Assembly (NCBI RefSeq): GCF_009905605.1
Contig: NZ_JAAAKZ010000018.1
Location: 17,709-81,708 of the forward strand
Length of the DNA stretch: 64,000 bases
From: Runella sp. CRIBMP
GTDB taxonomy: Bacteria; Bacteroidota; Bacteroidia; Cytophagales; Spirosomataceae
Direction: 5' to 3'
Below are positions 37,685-46,779 of the stretch, piece after piece; the first letter of the stretch is position 1; every line of letters starts with the position of its first letter. A model generated the notes under the pieces. That model was not told the origin of the DNA. It did not search any database and was given only the letters and a program-made list of their open reading frames with translations. Both the position numbers and the translations under genes were made by a program.

Positions 37685-38332
37685 CTAATAATACCTAGAA
37701 ATTCCTAAAGGGATACCAGTACTGATGGTGAAGGAGGTGAAGTCGGGGTTGAAAGGCGTAGTTACGATGTGCTCAATTTCTAATTTTATCTCACCAATCA
37801 CCATTCCAATTTTGGGGGCGGCGGTAAAAAATACTTCTTTGCCATGTCGGCGTAGGGAATATACCTGTTGGGTTATCAAGTCTTTGGCCTCCAATTTTCC
37901 AAAGTAGGAAGCACCCGTACTGAGGCCGATGTAAAAACGGGTTTTGGCAGGAGCCCCCCAGCTTCGATAGGCGGGTGTTAGAAAAATATCAGTAAAGAAT
38001 AGGCCGTAGGAGGTAAATTTGGGCTGAATTATACTGTTGGACTCGGCATCTTCAAACTTTGGGCGGAAGATGCCTCCCAATTTTAAGCCCATATTAATTC
38101 GCTCATTTACAATGTAATAAGGCGAAGCGAAAATTTGCCAGCCAAGTCCTGCTTTGGTCAAAAATAGGGGTTTAGTACTGTACGCACTGCCCGCTTTCAA
38201 AAGTCCAGGACCCACGCCTACCGCAAGCCACAAACGGCGCTCATCCTGCTCGGTCGAGATGAAGCGTTGGGCCCACACATTTGATCCAATAAGAACTCCT
38301 AAAAGCAGACTTTGTAAAGCAAGTTTCATCAT
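37685..38332 (-). CDS. Exported outer-membrane-barrel-like protein of unknown function
   Basis: About 215 residues from the ATG at 38332 (MMKLALQSLLLGVLIGSNVWA, signal peptide, then QRF); an in-frame start at 38350 adds six residues. The mature protein alternates hydrophobic and polar residues in strands such as RRLWLAVGVGPGLLKAG, GLGWQIFASPYYIVNE, RINMGLKLGGIFRP and TRFYIGLSTGASYFG, and ends with Tyr-Tyr, consistent with a small 8- to 10-stranded outer membrane barrel. No named family recognised. It has its own transcription unit on the minus strand between SusC 4 and the divergent CocE-like gene. Confidence 0.65.
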   Translation of the reverse strand: MMKLALQSLLLGVLIGSNVWAQRFISTEQDERRLWLAVGVGPGLLKAGSAYSTKPLFLTKAGLGWQIFASPYYIVNERINMGLKLGGIFRPKFEDAESNSIIQPKFTSYGLFFTDIFLTPAYRSWGAPAKTRFYIGLSTGASYFGKLEAKDLITQQVYSLRRHGKEVFFTAAPKIGMVIGEIKLEIEHIVTTPFNPDFTSFTISTGIPLGISRYY

Positions 38333-38465
38333 TTTTGCTTGAGTAATCAAAATGCAATGGCAGTCATTAATAGCCTAGAATACTACTGTTTTTCTACTAT
38401 CAAAAACCATGCTAATCCGTAACTGCCAACCATTTTTGCCGTAAAAATATCAATTTGGTGTCATT

Positions 38466-38497
38466 TTTGGCGTTTGAAGGTGAATTGGTTAGTTTTG
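38466..38497 (+). promoter_or_regulatory. Candidate promoter for the CocE/S15 hydrolase
   Basis: TTTG at 38466-38469, 20 bases, then TAGTTTTG at 38490-38497, an exact TAnnTTTG. The ATG at 38522 would leave a leader of about 17 bases. The best-matching promoter in the window. An AGGAGG at 38497-38502 lies too far from the ATG to act as a ribosome site. Confidence 0.55.
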
Positions 38498-38521
38498 AGG
38501 AGGTGTTAAACTAACCTTCGT

Positions 38522-40405
38522 ATGAAAAAACTATTCTTACTGATTTTTGTTGGGCTGTGTGTGGCAACCATGACAGCCTCTGCTCAAGAAGATGTGCTAA
38601 AAAAACTACAGGCCATTGCCGTAGTTGATCAAAAAGTGATGATGCCCATGCGGGATGGTGTTCGCTTGGCAACGGATATTTTTCGGCCTAAAACAGACAA
38701 GCCTGTTCCTGTGATTTTTTCTAGAACTCCTTATAATTTTAATTCGTGGGGAAACGGCGAACCAAGAAACGGAACCTATCAGCAGGCATTAGATGCGGTT
38801 TCGCACGGGTATGCGTATGTAGTTCAGAATGAGCGCGGACGGTTTTTTTCGGAAGGGGAGTGGGATATTCTCGGAACACCCGTTACGGATGGCTACGATG
38901 CTTTTTCGTGGTTGACTAAGCAGGCTTGGTGCAACGGAAAAATCGGTACGCTGGGCTGCTCCTCTACCGCCGAATGGCAAATGGCCGTGGCTGCCCTCGA
39001 CCACCCTTCTCATGCCGCAATGGTGCCGCAAGGATTTGGCGCGGGCGTTGGAAAAATAGGGGAGTTTTGGGAGCAAGGCAACTGGTACCGAGGCGGTGCG
39101 CAGCAGATGCTATTTACAGCGTGGCTCTATGGAACCCAAAACGACGCGATTCGCCCGCAGTTTCCCAAAAATGCCACGCAGGAGGAATTGGTACGCGCTT
39201 CTCGCTATTTTGATTTAGCGACCGAAATGCCTCCCGTCGATTGGTCCAAGGGATTGCGTCATCTTCCGGTGCAGGATATTATCAAAAACGTGAATGGACA
39301 AAAAGGGGTCTATGATAAAATGATTGTCCGCAAACCCAATGACCCAGATTGGTTCAAAGGAGGATTGTACCATGACAATATGCCTTTTGGCGTGCCGAGT
39401 TTTTGGTTTGTGTCTTGGTACGATGTGTCGAGCGCACCCAATCTTGCGCTGTACAATCATGTTCGTAAAAACGCCACCGACCCGCAAGTGCGTGACAATC
39501 AATATCTGGTAATTGCACCTACGCTCCACTGCGCCTACAAACGCGCTACCGAAAACACCATCGTGGGTGAGCGTAGCATGGGCGATGCCCGCCTAAACTA
39601 TGACGAGCAGATTTATGGGTGGTTTGATCTTTGGCTCAAGGGAGAAGCCAACGATTTTACAAAGAAAACACCTAAGGTTCAGTATTTTACGATGGGGTCA
39701 AACAAGTGGCAGTCGTCAGATACGTGGCCGCCGGCCAACGTTGAAATGACCACTTATTATCTCATGAGCGGTGGTAAAGCCAACAGCCTCTACGGCGATG
39801 GAAAACTCACGCTTTCAGCCCCGGCCAAAGAAGCTAAGCCAGATGTTTTTGCTTATGACCCTATGTTCCCCGTTCCTTCTTACGGTGGCAATGTCTGCTG
39901 TACCGGTACGGCGGTGCAAGGAGGCTCGTTTGACCAGCATCAAATGGAAACGCGGCATGATATTTTAGTATATACAACCGACCCATTTAAAGACGGGGCG
40001 GAGTTGTCGGGACCGATTGAAACGACGTTGTACGTAGGCTCGGATGCCAAAGACACCGATTTTACGGTAAAACTCATTGATGTTTACCCTGATGGTCGGG
40101 CCTATAATCTGGATGAGACGATTTTGCGCGCTCGCTATCGTGAGGGGTTTGACAAAGAGGTATGGATGGAAAAAGGGAAAGTGTATAAACTTACGCTGAG
40201 CCCGATGGTTACGTCCAATTATTTTGCACCAGGTCACAGCCTTAGGGTAGAAATATCGAGCAGTAATTTCCCTCGGTTTGACCGAAATCTCAATACAGGA
40301 GGGAAAAATTTTGATGAAAAAACGGGTGTTGTTGCCAATAACCAAATTTTTCATTCTGCGGCGTATCCATCGGCGATTCGGGTGCCGTTGGTGAAAGGGA
40401 AATAA
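38522..40405 (+). CDS. Exported CocE/NonD-family (S15-like) serine hydrolase
   Basis: 627 residues. Signal peptide [21 protein letters not shown] before QEDVLKK. N-terminal alpha/beta hydrolase of the X-Pro dipeptidyl-peptidase S15 / cocaine esterase / alpha-amino-acid ester hydrolase group: [27 protein letters not shown], and a nucleophile elbow [11 protein letters not shown] with Ser147 as likely nucleophile. The usual His of the triad may be in APTLHCAY. The C-terminal half from about residue 390 is the PepX_C jelly roll ([41 protein letters not shown]). Acts in the periplasm on a peptide or ester bond; substrate unknown. Monocistronic. Confidence 0.9.
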   Translation: MKKLFLLIFVGLCVATMTASAQEDVLKKLQAIAVVDQKVMMPMRDGVRLATDIFRPKTDKPVPVIFSRTPYNFNSWGNGEPRNGTYQQALDAVSHGYAYVVQNERGRFFSEGEWDILGTPVTDGYDAFSWLTKQAWCNGKIGTLGCSSTAEWQMAVAALDHPSHAAMVPQGFGAGVGKIGEFWEQGNWYRGGAQQMLFTAWLYGTQNDAIRPQFPKNATQEELVRASRYFDLATEMPPVDWSKGLRHLPVQDIIKNVNGQKGVYDKMIVRKPNDPDWFKGGLYHDNMPFGVPSFWFVSWYDVSSAPNLALYNHVRKNATDPQVRDNQYLVIAPTLHCAYKRATENTIVGERSMGDARLNYDEQIYGWFDLWLKGEANDFTKKTPKVQYFTMGSNKWQSSDTWPPANVEMTTYYLMSGGKANSLYGDGKLTLSAPAKEAKPDVFAYDPMFPVPSYGGNVCCTGTAVQGGSFDQHQMETRHDILVYTTDPFKDGAELSGPIETTLYVGSDAKDTDFTVKLIDVYPDGRAYNLDETILRARYREGFDKEVWMEKGKVYKLTLSPMVTSNYFAPGHSLRVEISSSNFPRFDRNLNTGGKNFDEKTGVVANNQIFHSAAYPSAIRVPLVKGK

Positions 40406-40573
40406 AAAGTGCCGGTGGTATGAAAAGATATTAACCTCTTGCCTTCCCATTTTCTAAATGTGAAGGTATCAACCAGCCTTTCGTCCAATACTTTAGAATA
40501 AAAAACGTTACTTTTAAGGCGATAATAGCGAACAAATTATTATGTCTTGCCCTAACTCAATTTCAATTGCTGC

Positions 40574-42139
40574 GTGAAAAAACACCTTGCCTGGCTTTGT
40601 CTGTTGCTTTTTTTAGGTTTGGAAGGCTGTAAAACTGCCCAAAAACCACGCGCCGGTTTCCGCGACTTTGGCCCCATGGGTTTACGCCGAGAAATGCGGG
40701 CCGTTTGGATCGCCACCGTCGATAATATTGACTGGCCCAGCCGCAAGAATCTTTCTCCCGAAGACCAACGCGAGGAATTTATCCGCATTTTAGACACGCA
40801 CAAGCGTACGGGCATTAATGCGGTATTTGTTCAAGTACGTGCCGCCGCCGACGCGTTTTATGCCAAAAGTGAAGAGCCTTGGTCGGAATGGCTCACGGGC
40901 AAACAAGGCCGAGCACCCGAGCCATTTTATGACCCGATGGAGTTTATGATTGAGGAATGTCACCGACGGGGGATGGAGTTTCACGCTTGGCTCAATCTCA
41001 ATCGGGTATCGCACCGCGTAAGCAAAAGTATTTCCAACGACAATATCGGTCGGCAGCATCCTGAGTGGGTTTTTGAGTATGATGGTTATAAACTGTTCAA
41101 TTTTGGCCTGCCCGAAGTGCGGGAGTATATTACGGGTATTACCACCAATATTGTTAAAAACTACGATGTCGACGGGATTCATTTTGACGATTATTTTTAT
41201 CCTTATACCGTTACGGGACAGACCCTAAAAGACGAAGAAGCCTTCCGACAATACGGTGCCCGATTTAGAAGCAAAGACGATTGGCGGCGCGATAATATCG
41301 ACAAACTCATCAAACAAATCAGCGATGCCATCATTGCCGAAAAACCGTACGTAAAATTCGGTGTCAGCCCTTTTGGGGTATGGCGAAATCGGAAAGATGA
41401 CCCCACAGGCTCGGCTACGGAAGGTGGCCAAACATCGTACGATAACCTGTATGCCGACACCAAAAAATGGATGAAGGCGGGATGGGTTGATTATATGGTG
41501 CCGCAAATTTATTTTTCTACAAAACACGATAAAGTCCCTTTTAAAATCCTGACTTCATGGTGGTTGAAGCATACCTACGGACGTCACCTGTACATCGGAC
41601 AAGGCGCGTATAAAGTAGGGGTACAAGAGAAAGACAGGGCCTGGACCAATGCTTCTGAATTCTCCAACCAAATGCGGTTTGTCCGGCTTAATCCCGAAAT
41701 TACGGGAAGTGTATTTTTTAGCTCTAAATCTTTGATTAACAATAAATTGGGGCACGCAGATTCGTTGCGTACCAACTTCTATAAAGAGCCTGCTTTTCCA
41801 CCTACGATGCCGTGGAAAGACCGAGTGGCGCCGCAAACACCCAGTAACTTGCAGGTATCCGACACCCGTAACGGGGTAGAACTACGCTGGAATGCACCAG
41901 AGCCCGCCCGTGATGGCGACAAAGCTCATTATTACGCCGTTTATCGCTATTCTGACAACGAAAAACCAAGGCTATTGGCGGCCTGTTATGAAGGCCAGAC
42001 CCGTGCGCTTGACCGCACTGCTCTCCGTAATCGGCGTTATACGTATGCCATAACGGCCCTCGACCGCCTGCATAATGAAAGCGAAGCCGTACTTGCCAGC
42101 ATCATGGTGCGGTCGACTGTTCGCGCTTCCAAAAAATAA
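40574..42139 (+). CDS. GHL10-family (DUF187) glycosyl-hydrolase-like lipoprotein with FN3 domain
   Basis: 521 residues starting at GTG (40574-40576): no in-frame ATG precedes it, and the GTG gives a proper lipoprotein signal with lipobox GLEGC (Cys about 19). The glycosyl-hydrolase-like 10 TIM barrel begins LRREMRAVWIATVDNIDWPS, continues INAVFVQVRAAADAFY, EFHAWLNLNRVSH, DVDGIHFDDYFYPY (candidate acidic catalytic region) and MVPQIYFS. After residue about 410 a fibronectin type III-like domain follows (TPSNLQVSDTRNGVELRWNAP, YYAVYRYSDNE). Family members are thought to act on glycan or peptidoglycan at the cell surface. Ends 63 bases before the sigma factor gene. Confidence 0.88.
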   Translation: MKKHLAWLCLLLFLGLEGCKTAQKPRAGFRDFGPMGLRREMRAVWIATVDNIDWPSRKNLSPEDQREEFIRILDTHKRTGINAVFVQVRAAADAFYAKSEEPWSEWLTGKQGRAPEPFYDPMEFMIEECHRRGMEFHAWLNLNRVSHRVSKSISNDNIGRQHPEWVFEYDGYKLFNFGLPEVREYITGITTNIVKNYDVDGIHFDDYFYPYTVTGQTLKDEEAFRQYGARFRSKDDWRRDNIDKLIKQISDAIIAEKPYVKFGVSPFGVWRNRKDDPTGSATEGGQTSYDNLYADTKKWMKAGWVDYMVPQIYFSTKHDKVPFKILTSWWLKHTYGRHLYIGQGAYKVGVQEKDRAWTNASEFSNQMRFVRLNPEITGSVFFSSKSLINNKLGHADSLRTNFYKEPAFPPTMPWKDRVAPQTPSNLQVSDTRNGVELRWNAPEPARDGDKAHYYAVYRYSDNEKPRLLAACYEGQTRALDRTALRNRRYTYAITALDRLHNESEAVLASIMVRSTVRASKK

Positions 42140-42202
42140 TTTTCGGATACTTTCCAACCTTCTTCCTGTTTCGTTACCCATTGTATCGAAAACCAAACAG
42201 CC

Positions 42203-42730
42203 GTGCCCTTGTCAGTCGATGTAACCGAAGCGCAACTTGTTGAAAGATGTCTCTGCCGAGACCGCCAAGCCCAACGCCTGTTGTTTGAGCGGTACAAACG
42301 AGCTATGTATACCAAGGCCTTTCGGATTCTGAACGACGCTGACCACGCCCATGATGTGTTGCAGGATGCGTTTGTGGAAGTTTTTCGAGATTTGCCCCGT
42401 TTTCGATTTGAAAGCACGTTGGGTGCTTGGATTAAGACGATTGTTCTGCATCATGCACTGCGCAGGCTGAAAGCGGAACGTCGTTGGGAAACTCTCGACG
42501 AACAACGCCACGACCACCCGATTGAGCCGCCCGATCATTTTACTGCCGAAGAGTTGGAGACGGCCATCCGAAGGTTGCCCGATGGATGCCGCGCCGTATT
42601 TCTACTGGCCGAAGTGGAAGGGTACCGACACAACGAGATTGCGGAGCTGCTTGGTATCAGCGAAGGAACAGCAAAGTCGCAACTGAACTATGCAAAAAAG
42701 AAATTGAGAACTTGGCTGACAAGACATTAG
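42203..42730 (+). CDS. ECF-type RNA polymerase sigma factor
   Basis: 175 residues, starting at GTG (42203-42205); no ATG is available before residue 35. Region 2 (ERCLCRDRQAQRLLFERYKRAMYTKAFRILND, then HDVLQDAFVEVFRDLPRF and GAWIKTIVLHHALRRLK) binds core and the -10 element; region 4 (LETAIRRLPDGCRAVFLLAEVEGYRHNEIAELLGI, ISEGTAKSQL) binds the -35 element. First gene of an operon with a probable anti-sigma factor 33 bases downstream. Probably autoregulates the cluster 42203-45806. Target signal unknown but envelope-related, given that every downstream gene encodes an envelope protein. Confidence 0.93.
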   Translation: MPLSVDVTEAQLVERCLCRDRQAQRLLFERYKRAMYTKAFRILNDADHAHDVLQDAFVEVFRDLPRFRFESTLGAWIKTIVLHHALRRLKAERRWETLDEQRHDHPIEPPDHFTAEELETAIRRLPDGCRAVFLLAEVEGYRHNEIAELLGISEGTAKSQLNYAKKKLRTWLTRH

Positions 42731-42763
42731 AATTACTGTATAAAATTACCTGCTTTTGAAAAA

Positions 42764-43351
42764 ATGAAAACCTGGAAAGAAGCCGTAAGTCAATTGGATG
42801 AGGTCGAGCCACGCGCAACTGCTTGGGAAGAGCTATCGGCAAGGTTGGCGTTTGAAGACCAACTTGTTGAGCAGGTAAATAGCCTTCTTGAGCTAGAACC
42901 TAACGATGATTTATGGGGTCGGATTGAACCCCAACTCGACGTTGTGAAGCCGTTATGGTATCAACGTTGGCCCTCGTGGGCGGCAGCTGCTGCTGTGATT
43001 TTTACGGTCGGTTTGGGCATTTGGTGGAATGGGCAACCGACACAAAAAGTCACCATTGCTTACAGCACTGAGTTAGTGGCTGATTGGGAATCTACCGATG
43101 TAGAAATAAACCAACCTAGAGAAGTAGAGGCGTTTATTGCAGAAAGCTGTCAACGGAAGTCCGCTATCTGTACTACGCCCGACTTTCGGGATTTAAAAGG
43201 GGAATTGCAGGAATTGAATTCGCAGAAAGCGCGTATTGAGCATGAAATTAAAATGTTTGGGGAGCAGCCTGATTTGGTAAAGGCGCAAATCAAAATTGAA
43301 AATCAACGGGCGGAGATTACCAAAGAGTTAGTGCAAAAGTTAATGATTTAA
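42764..43351 (+). CDS. Probable anti-sigma factor (single-pass membrane protein)
   Basis: 195 residues. Cytoplasmic N-terminus of about 75 residues (MKTWKEAVSQLDEVEPRATAWEELSARL, then PNDDLWGRIEPQL, two related W-[EG]-x-[LI] segments), one membrane helix WPSWAAAAAVIFTVGLGIWW, then a periplasmic part ending in a coiled-coil-like Lys/Glu-rich segment (about 145-195). It has no zinc-binding HxxxCxxC motif, so it is not of the classical ZAS type; assignment rests on its position after the ECF sigma gene, the topology, and the resemblance of the N-terminus to Bacteroidota anti-sigma factors. The periplasmic Cys residues (SCQRK, ICTT) are isolated. Confidence 0.7.
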   Translation: MKTWKEAVSQLDEVEPRATAWEELSARLAFEDQLVEQVNSLLELEPNDDLWGRIEPQLDVVKPLWYQRWPSWAAAAAVIFTVGLGIWWNGQPTQKVTIAYSTELVADWESTDVEINQPREVEAFIAESCQRKSAICTTPDFRDLKGELQELNSQKARIEHEIKMFGEQPDLVKAQIKIENQRAEITKELVQKLMI

Positions 43352-43362
43352 CCTGAATTGTT

Positions 43363-44304
43363 ATGAAACAGCTACGGAAATATGCCCCGCGACTAAGCAT
43401 AAAATTTTACATAATTATTCCCTTGATTTCAGTTGTTTTGGGTGCGGTACATGCCCAAACTAAAATTCAGGTCGTAAGCAAAACCATTGAAAAAGAAATA
43501 GATTATCGAGAAGGTATGAGCCTGAACATCAGTGCCCAAAAAGCCGATGTGCGCGTTATGGGCTGGAACCGTCCGGTGGTAAGCTTCAAATTGCGTCTGG
43601 TTGCAAAACATCCTGAACGAAAAGTGGCCGAAAAAGAGCTCGTTTTTATGCTTTATACCATCAAAACAAACCTGCAATTTGAAGCCGAAAATCGGTTTAA
43701 GGTGCCACAGTCGTACGGTGAAGTGGAAAGCAATCTGAAGGCGTATTACGAAGTGTTTGTGCCTTTTCGGTGCCCGGTAATCATTACAAATACTTTTGGA
43801 GAAACATTTACGGCACAGTTGCAGGCTTCACTGAAAGTGTCCTCAGAATTTGGGAAAATAACGCTTGAAAATCTGGCAGGCCGGCTAGACATAGAAAGTC
43901 ATTATGCAGATATAGAGGGCGATAAACTCAATGTAACGCTGAACGGACGCCTCGAAAATGCCAATGTGAATTTAATTGATTTAGGAGGAAATGGGCAGCT
44001 TCAAAGCAAATACGGCAAGCTGCGTATTGTGCCAAACAACGACCTCAATCACCTCAAAATCAATGCTGCCCGCACCGAGGTTGTGGTTGAGCCTCGCAGC
44101 ATGGACGACTTTACGTTTGATGTCGAAACTGTATTTTCTAAAATCAATGTCCCCAATACTCATCAAGACCGATTGAAAAAAATACTTAACAAATATGTTT
44201 TTGATTTTCAGGCCAAAAACCGACGTGGTACGATTGTGATTCGCAACAGTTACAGCCCGATTTTGATTGAACCTACGCGCAACGCCGCCGCCAAACGTGA
44301 CTGA
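43363..44304 (+). CDS. Exported DUF4097-like beta-helical protein
   Basis: 313 residues, 11 bases after the anti-sigma gene. Signal peptide (MKQLRKYAPRLSIKFYIIIPL ... GAVHA) before QTKIQVV. The body shows the rise-and-repeat strands of DUF4097-type adhesin-like proteins: GMSLNISAQKADVRVMGWNR, FGETFTAQLQASLKVSSEFG, ITLENLAGRLDIESHYADI, NVNLIDLGGNGQLQSKYGKL, with the usual GxL..S.YG..L. pattern. Such proteins often sit beside ECF/anti-sigma pairs in Bacteroidota and may report on or shape the envelope. The role here is inferred from context. Followed by two barrel-like genes in the same operon. Confidence 0.72.
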   Translation: MKQLRKYAPRLSIKFYIIIPLISVVLGAVHAQTKIQVVSKTIEKEIDYREGMSLNISAQKADVRVMGWNRPVVSFKLRLVAKHPERKVAEKELVFMLYTIKTNLQFEAENRFKVPQSYGEVESNLKAYYEVFVPFRCPVIITNTFGETFTAQLQASLKVSSEFGKITLENLAGRLDIESHYADIEGDKLNVTLNGRLENANVNLIDLGGNGQLQSKYGKLRIVPNNDLNHLKINAARTEVVVEPRSMDDFTFDVETVFSKINVPNTHQDRLKKILNKYVFDFQAKNRRGTIVIRNSYSPILIEPTRNAAAKRD

Positions 44305-44334
44305 TACACCCCAAAACAGCTACTTATTTATCCC

Positions 44335-45087
44335 ATGAAAACTACATTATTTTACTTCTTAACAGTCCTGTTTCCCCTTCTGAGTTGGGCGCAGCAAAAA
44401 GATTCGGTGCGGGTCGAGTATGCCGAAGAAAGCATTGAGCAATCCGATTTTAAGAAGAAAGAAGCTTTTCGGTATTTGACGCACGCCAACATTGAGGAAA
44501 AAACACTGATTAAAATCGGCATTTTACCAACGTTCGGTTTTTCTAAACGAATCGGTTTTACGGGCGTTGGCTACGGAGAACTAAGTATTGAACACAAGCT
44601 CAAACCACAGTGGTCGGTCATGGGTGGTATTAACCAAATTTATCGACGTAATCATCCCTATTCGTACGGCTATTATGCGGGGTTGATGCTGGGGACGAGA
44701 TACTATTATTCCATCAAAAAACGAATGGCCTTGGGAAAAAGCGCTAATAATTTCTCCAATAATTACCTTCAACTTCAGGTGGAAAAACCGCTGTACGGGT
44801 ATCAGCATCTTCAGGGGCTTATCACTGGCGGCGGAAATCAGGGCGAGTATGTAAAGCCTAATGGTATTCCGCAAATTACAGAAGGGATGCCTTCGTTTGT
44901 TCGTTTTCGGCTGGGCTGGGGCATTCAGCGGCGGCTCGGTAAGTGGGGATACTTTGATGCGGGTGCTGGCGTAACAACTACTCTGCCAAGCGGACATTGG
45001 CACCTCAACTGGTTTACCAAAGACCCCGAAAGTTCTTTTTCAGGCATTGCTCCTTACATCAACTTCAGAATTGGAATCGGATTATGA
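44335..45087 (+). CDS. Outer membrane barrel-like protein of unknown function (operon gene 4)
   Basis: 250 residues. Signal peptide MKTTLFYFLTVLFPLLSWA before QQKDS. From residue about 50 the sequence is amphipathic strands: LIKIGILPTFGFSKRIG, YGELSIEHKLKPQWSVMGGI, YGYYAGLMLGTRYYYS, YLQLQVEKPLYGYQ, RFRLGWGIQRRLGKWGYFDAGAG, ending INFRIGIGL. The pattern and the terminal aromatic/hydrophobic residue fit an outer membrane beta barrel. Its stop overlaps the next start by 4 bp (ATGA at 45084), so the two are translationally coupled. No family recognised. Confidence 0.7.
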   Translation: MKTTLFYFLTVLFPLLSWAQQKDSVRVEYAEESIEQSDFKKKEAFRYLTHANIEEKTLIKIGILPTFGFSKRIGFTGVGYGELSIEHKLKPQWSVMGGINQIYRRNHPYSYGYYAGLMLGTRYYYSIKKRMALGKSANNFSNNYLQLQVEKPLYGYQHLQGLITGGGNQGEYVKPNGIPQITEGMPSFVRFRLGWGIQRRLGKWGYFDAGAGVTTTLPSGHWHLNWFTKDPESSFSGIAPYINFRIGIGL

Positions 45088-45806
45088 AAACAAAATACAC
45101 CCTTAGTACTTTCAGTTTTTTGTGTTTGAGCCTGCTTATGAGCGCAAACGCGCAGGAAAAATGGAGCATAGGGCTCGAAGCCTTGGCCCGCGACGAAGGC
45201 GTTCAGGTTGAAGGTTTTCCTACGCACTCTAGTGTTACCAAAATGCCGATGGTGGGCCTGAGATTAGGTTATGAAGTGAGTCCCGGCCTGCATCTGGAAA
45301 CGGGTTTCTTTTTTACACGTTCGGTTGCTGTTTTTCGGGTGTGGCCCAGCGCTTATCGGAACAGCGTATTTTCCTCCCTGCAAAATTTTGTCATTCCAGT
45401 TGGGCTACGCTACGATTTCTTCAGTCGAGGAAGGTTTACTTTTTCGGCTCGTGGTGCAATAGTGTATAGGCATTTGGAAAAGCCCGTTGTGTTTCGATTT
45501 GATAACGCCACCAATTCTATTGTTAACGGAAATCAATATTCAACGCAGGAAGGCGATTATTTCTATGAGGTGACTTTCAGACAATTACGTAAGCATCAGT
45601 TGTCGTTGCAGGGAGGATTGGATGCATCGTTCAGAGTTTCAAAGCATTTTGAGGCCGCGTTACAGGCCAATTATACACAGGGACTCGGTCGGTTTTATGA
45701 AACCAATGTGCGCTACAGAAAAGGGCAGGAGCCTTTTCAAACTACCCAAAATTACACCAATGGTAGCGGATGGAAAGCGGGCTTAAGCCTTAGGTTTCGT
45801 TTTTAA
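45084..45806 (+). CDS. Outer membrane barrel-like protein of unknown function (operon gene 5)
   Basis: 240 residues from the ATG at 45084, which overlaps the previous stop; an open frame extends upstream to 44997 but the signal peptide MKTKYTLSTFSFLCLSLLMS begins at 45084. Mature strands such as MVGLRLGYEVSPGLHLETGFFF, FVIPVGLRYDFFSRGRFTFS, HQLSLQGGLDASFRVSKHFE and WKAGLSLRFRF indicate a PorT/OMP-type barrel ending in Phe. Probably works with the preceding barrel. Its stop lies 3 bases from the convergent stop of the SAM hydrolase gene. Confidence 0.72.
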   Translation: MKTKYTLSTFSFLCLSLLMSANAQEKWSIGLEALARDEGVQVEGFPTHSSVTKMPMVGLRLGYEVSPGLHLETGFFFTRSVAVFRVWPSAYRNSVFSSLQNFVIPVGLRYDFFSRGRFTFSARGAIVYRHLEKPVVFRFDNATNSIVNGNQYSTQEGDYFYEVTFRQLRKHQLSLQGGLDASFRVSKHFEAALQANYTQGLGRFYETNVRYRKGQEPFQTTQNYTNGSGWKAGLSLRFRF

Positions 45807-45809
45807 GTC

Positions 45810-46700
45810 TCACCTCTCGACCTTTACTTTCCATTCCGGGCCGCTTTTTACGCCGTATTTCGATGAAAAATCACCCATGTTTAGGGCAAATGAGAGGTTC
45901 ATCAGGCTGTTAAGATAAGCCACTGGTTGCCCTTCGGGTACTTCGCCGAAGGTATTGGCAAAAGGCATTTCTCCATTAAAAATGAGTTTGTCATTTTGCC
46001 ACACCGTTATCTTTACTTTTTGTCCTGCGGCGATATTCAGTTTTTTAAATAAATCGGCGGAAATATTGGTCCAGATATTGCCGTATTGAACGTCTAAAAT
46101 TGGAATATTTCCCACAATGGTGTTGCCCTCAAGAACGGGTTTTTGAAATGGGATTTTCACCACTTCGTTGGGAAGTCGCTTCCCGACTTGCGCTAAGGTA
46201 ATCACTCCCGCTGCCAACCGCGCCGCCGTGTAAGCGTAAACATCACGCCCGTGAAAGGTATAGGAAGACTGTGAGTTGCGGCGACGATTGAGGGCCTCGT
46301 CGATTTCATGAACTTCTTGAATTCCTAACGACTCGGCAATGAGCGTAAAACTGCCGTTGTCGGGCCCGACAAAGTAATGCCCGCTTTTGGTTTTAAGTAC
46401 TACCGACTTGCGTTCTGTGCCCACGCCTGGGTCGACCACCGACACAAAAACGGTGCCTTTGGGCCAATAGGGTGCGGTTTGTTCGAGGCGATAGGCGGCT
46501 TCCCATATGTTGTAAGCGGGGATCTCGTGCGTCAGGTCAAACAGCCGCACATTCGGATTAACGCCCATTGCTACGCCTTTCATGGCCGATACCGCACCGT
46601 CTTTCAAGCCAAAATCTGTTTGAAAAACCACCGTTTTGGGTTGGGCCCAAAGGGTGAATGCGCATAAAAAAAGAAGGAAAGAGAGTGTGAGGTTTTTCAT
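45810..46700 (-). CDS. Exported SAM hydroxide adenosyltransferase (DUF62 / chlorinase-fluorinase family)
   Basis: 296 residues. Family members hydrolyse S-adenosylmethionine to adenosine and methionine, using a water activated by a conserved Asp-Arg-His set. That set is visible here: Asp90 (VVDPGVGTERK), Arg97, His150 (TFHGRDVYAY); the adenosine-binding segments QTDFGLKDG (Asp29), FVGPDNGSF and AARLA are present as well. What is odd is the N-terminus: MKNLTLSFLLFLCAFTLWA before QPKT is a signal peptide, so the protein should be periplasmic, where SAM is not known to be abundant. It lies downstream of the NamZ-like gene on the same strand (79 bases). Confidence 0.87.
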   Translation of the reverse strand: MKNLTLSFLLFLCAFTLWAQPKTVVFQTDFGLKDGAVSAMKGVAMGVNPNVRLFDLTHEIPAYNIWEAAYRLEQTAPYWPKGTVFVSVVDPGVGTERKSVVLKTKSGHYFVGPDNGSFTLIAESLGIQEVHEIDEALNRRRNSQSSYTFHGRDVYAYTAARLAAGVITLAQVGKRLPNEVVKIPFQKPVLEGNTIVGNIPILDVQYGNIWTNISADLFKKLNIAAGQKVKITVWQNDKLIFNGEMPFANTFGEVPEGQPVAYLNSLMNLSFALNMGDFSSKYGVKSGPEWKVKVER

Positions 46701-46779
46701 GAGTTTAAATAATTTATCCTGCAGACGCTTGGCCGTGCAGCGGTTTTTGAAATGACTCAGTATCTGTTTTTGGGTCCTT

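Noticed and set aside
37685..38332. Assignment of the barrel-like protein to a specific porin or SusE/F family
   Set aside because: Length and strands fit a small barrel, but no diagnostic motif or lipobox was found, so it stays unnamed.
42719..42763. Terminator between the sigma and anti-sigma genes
   Set aside because: No stem-loop is visible; spacing of 33 bases and order support a single transcript.
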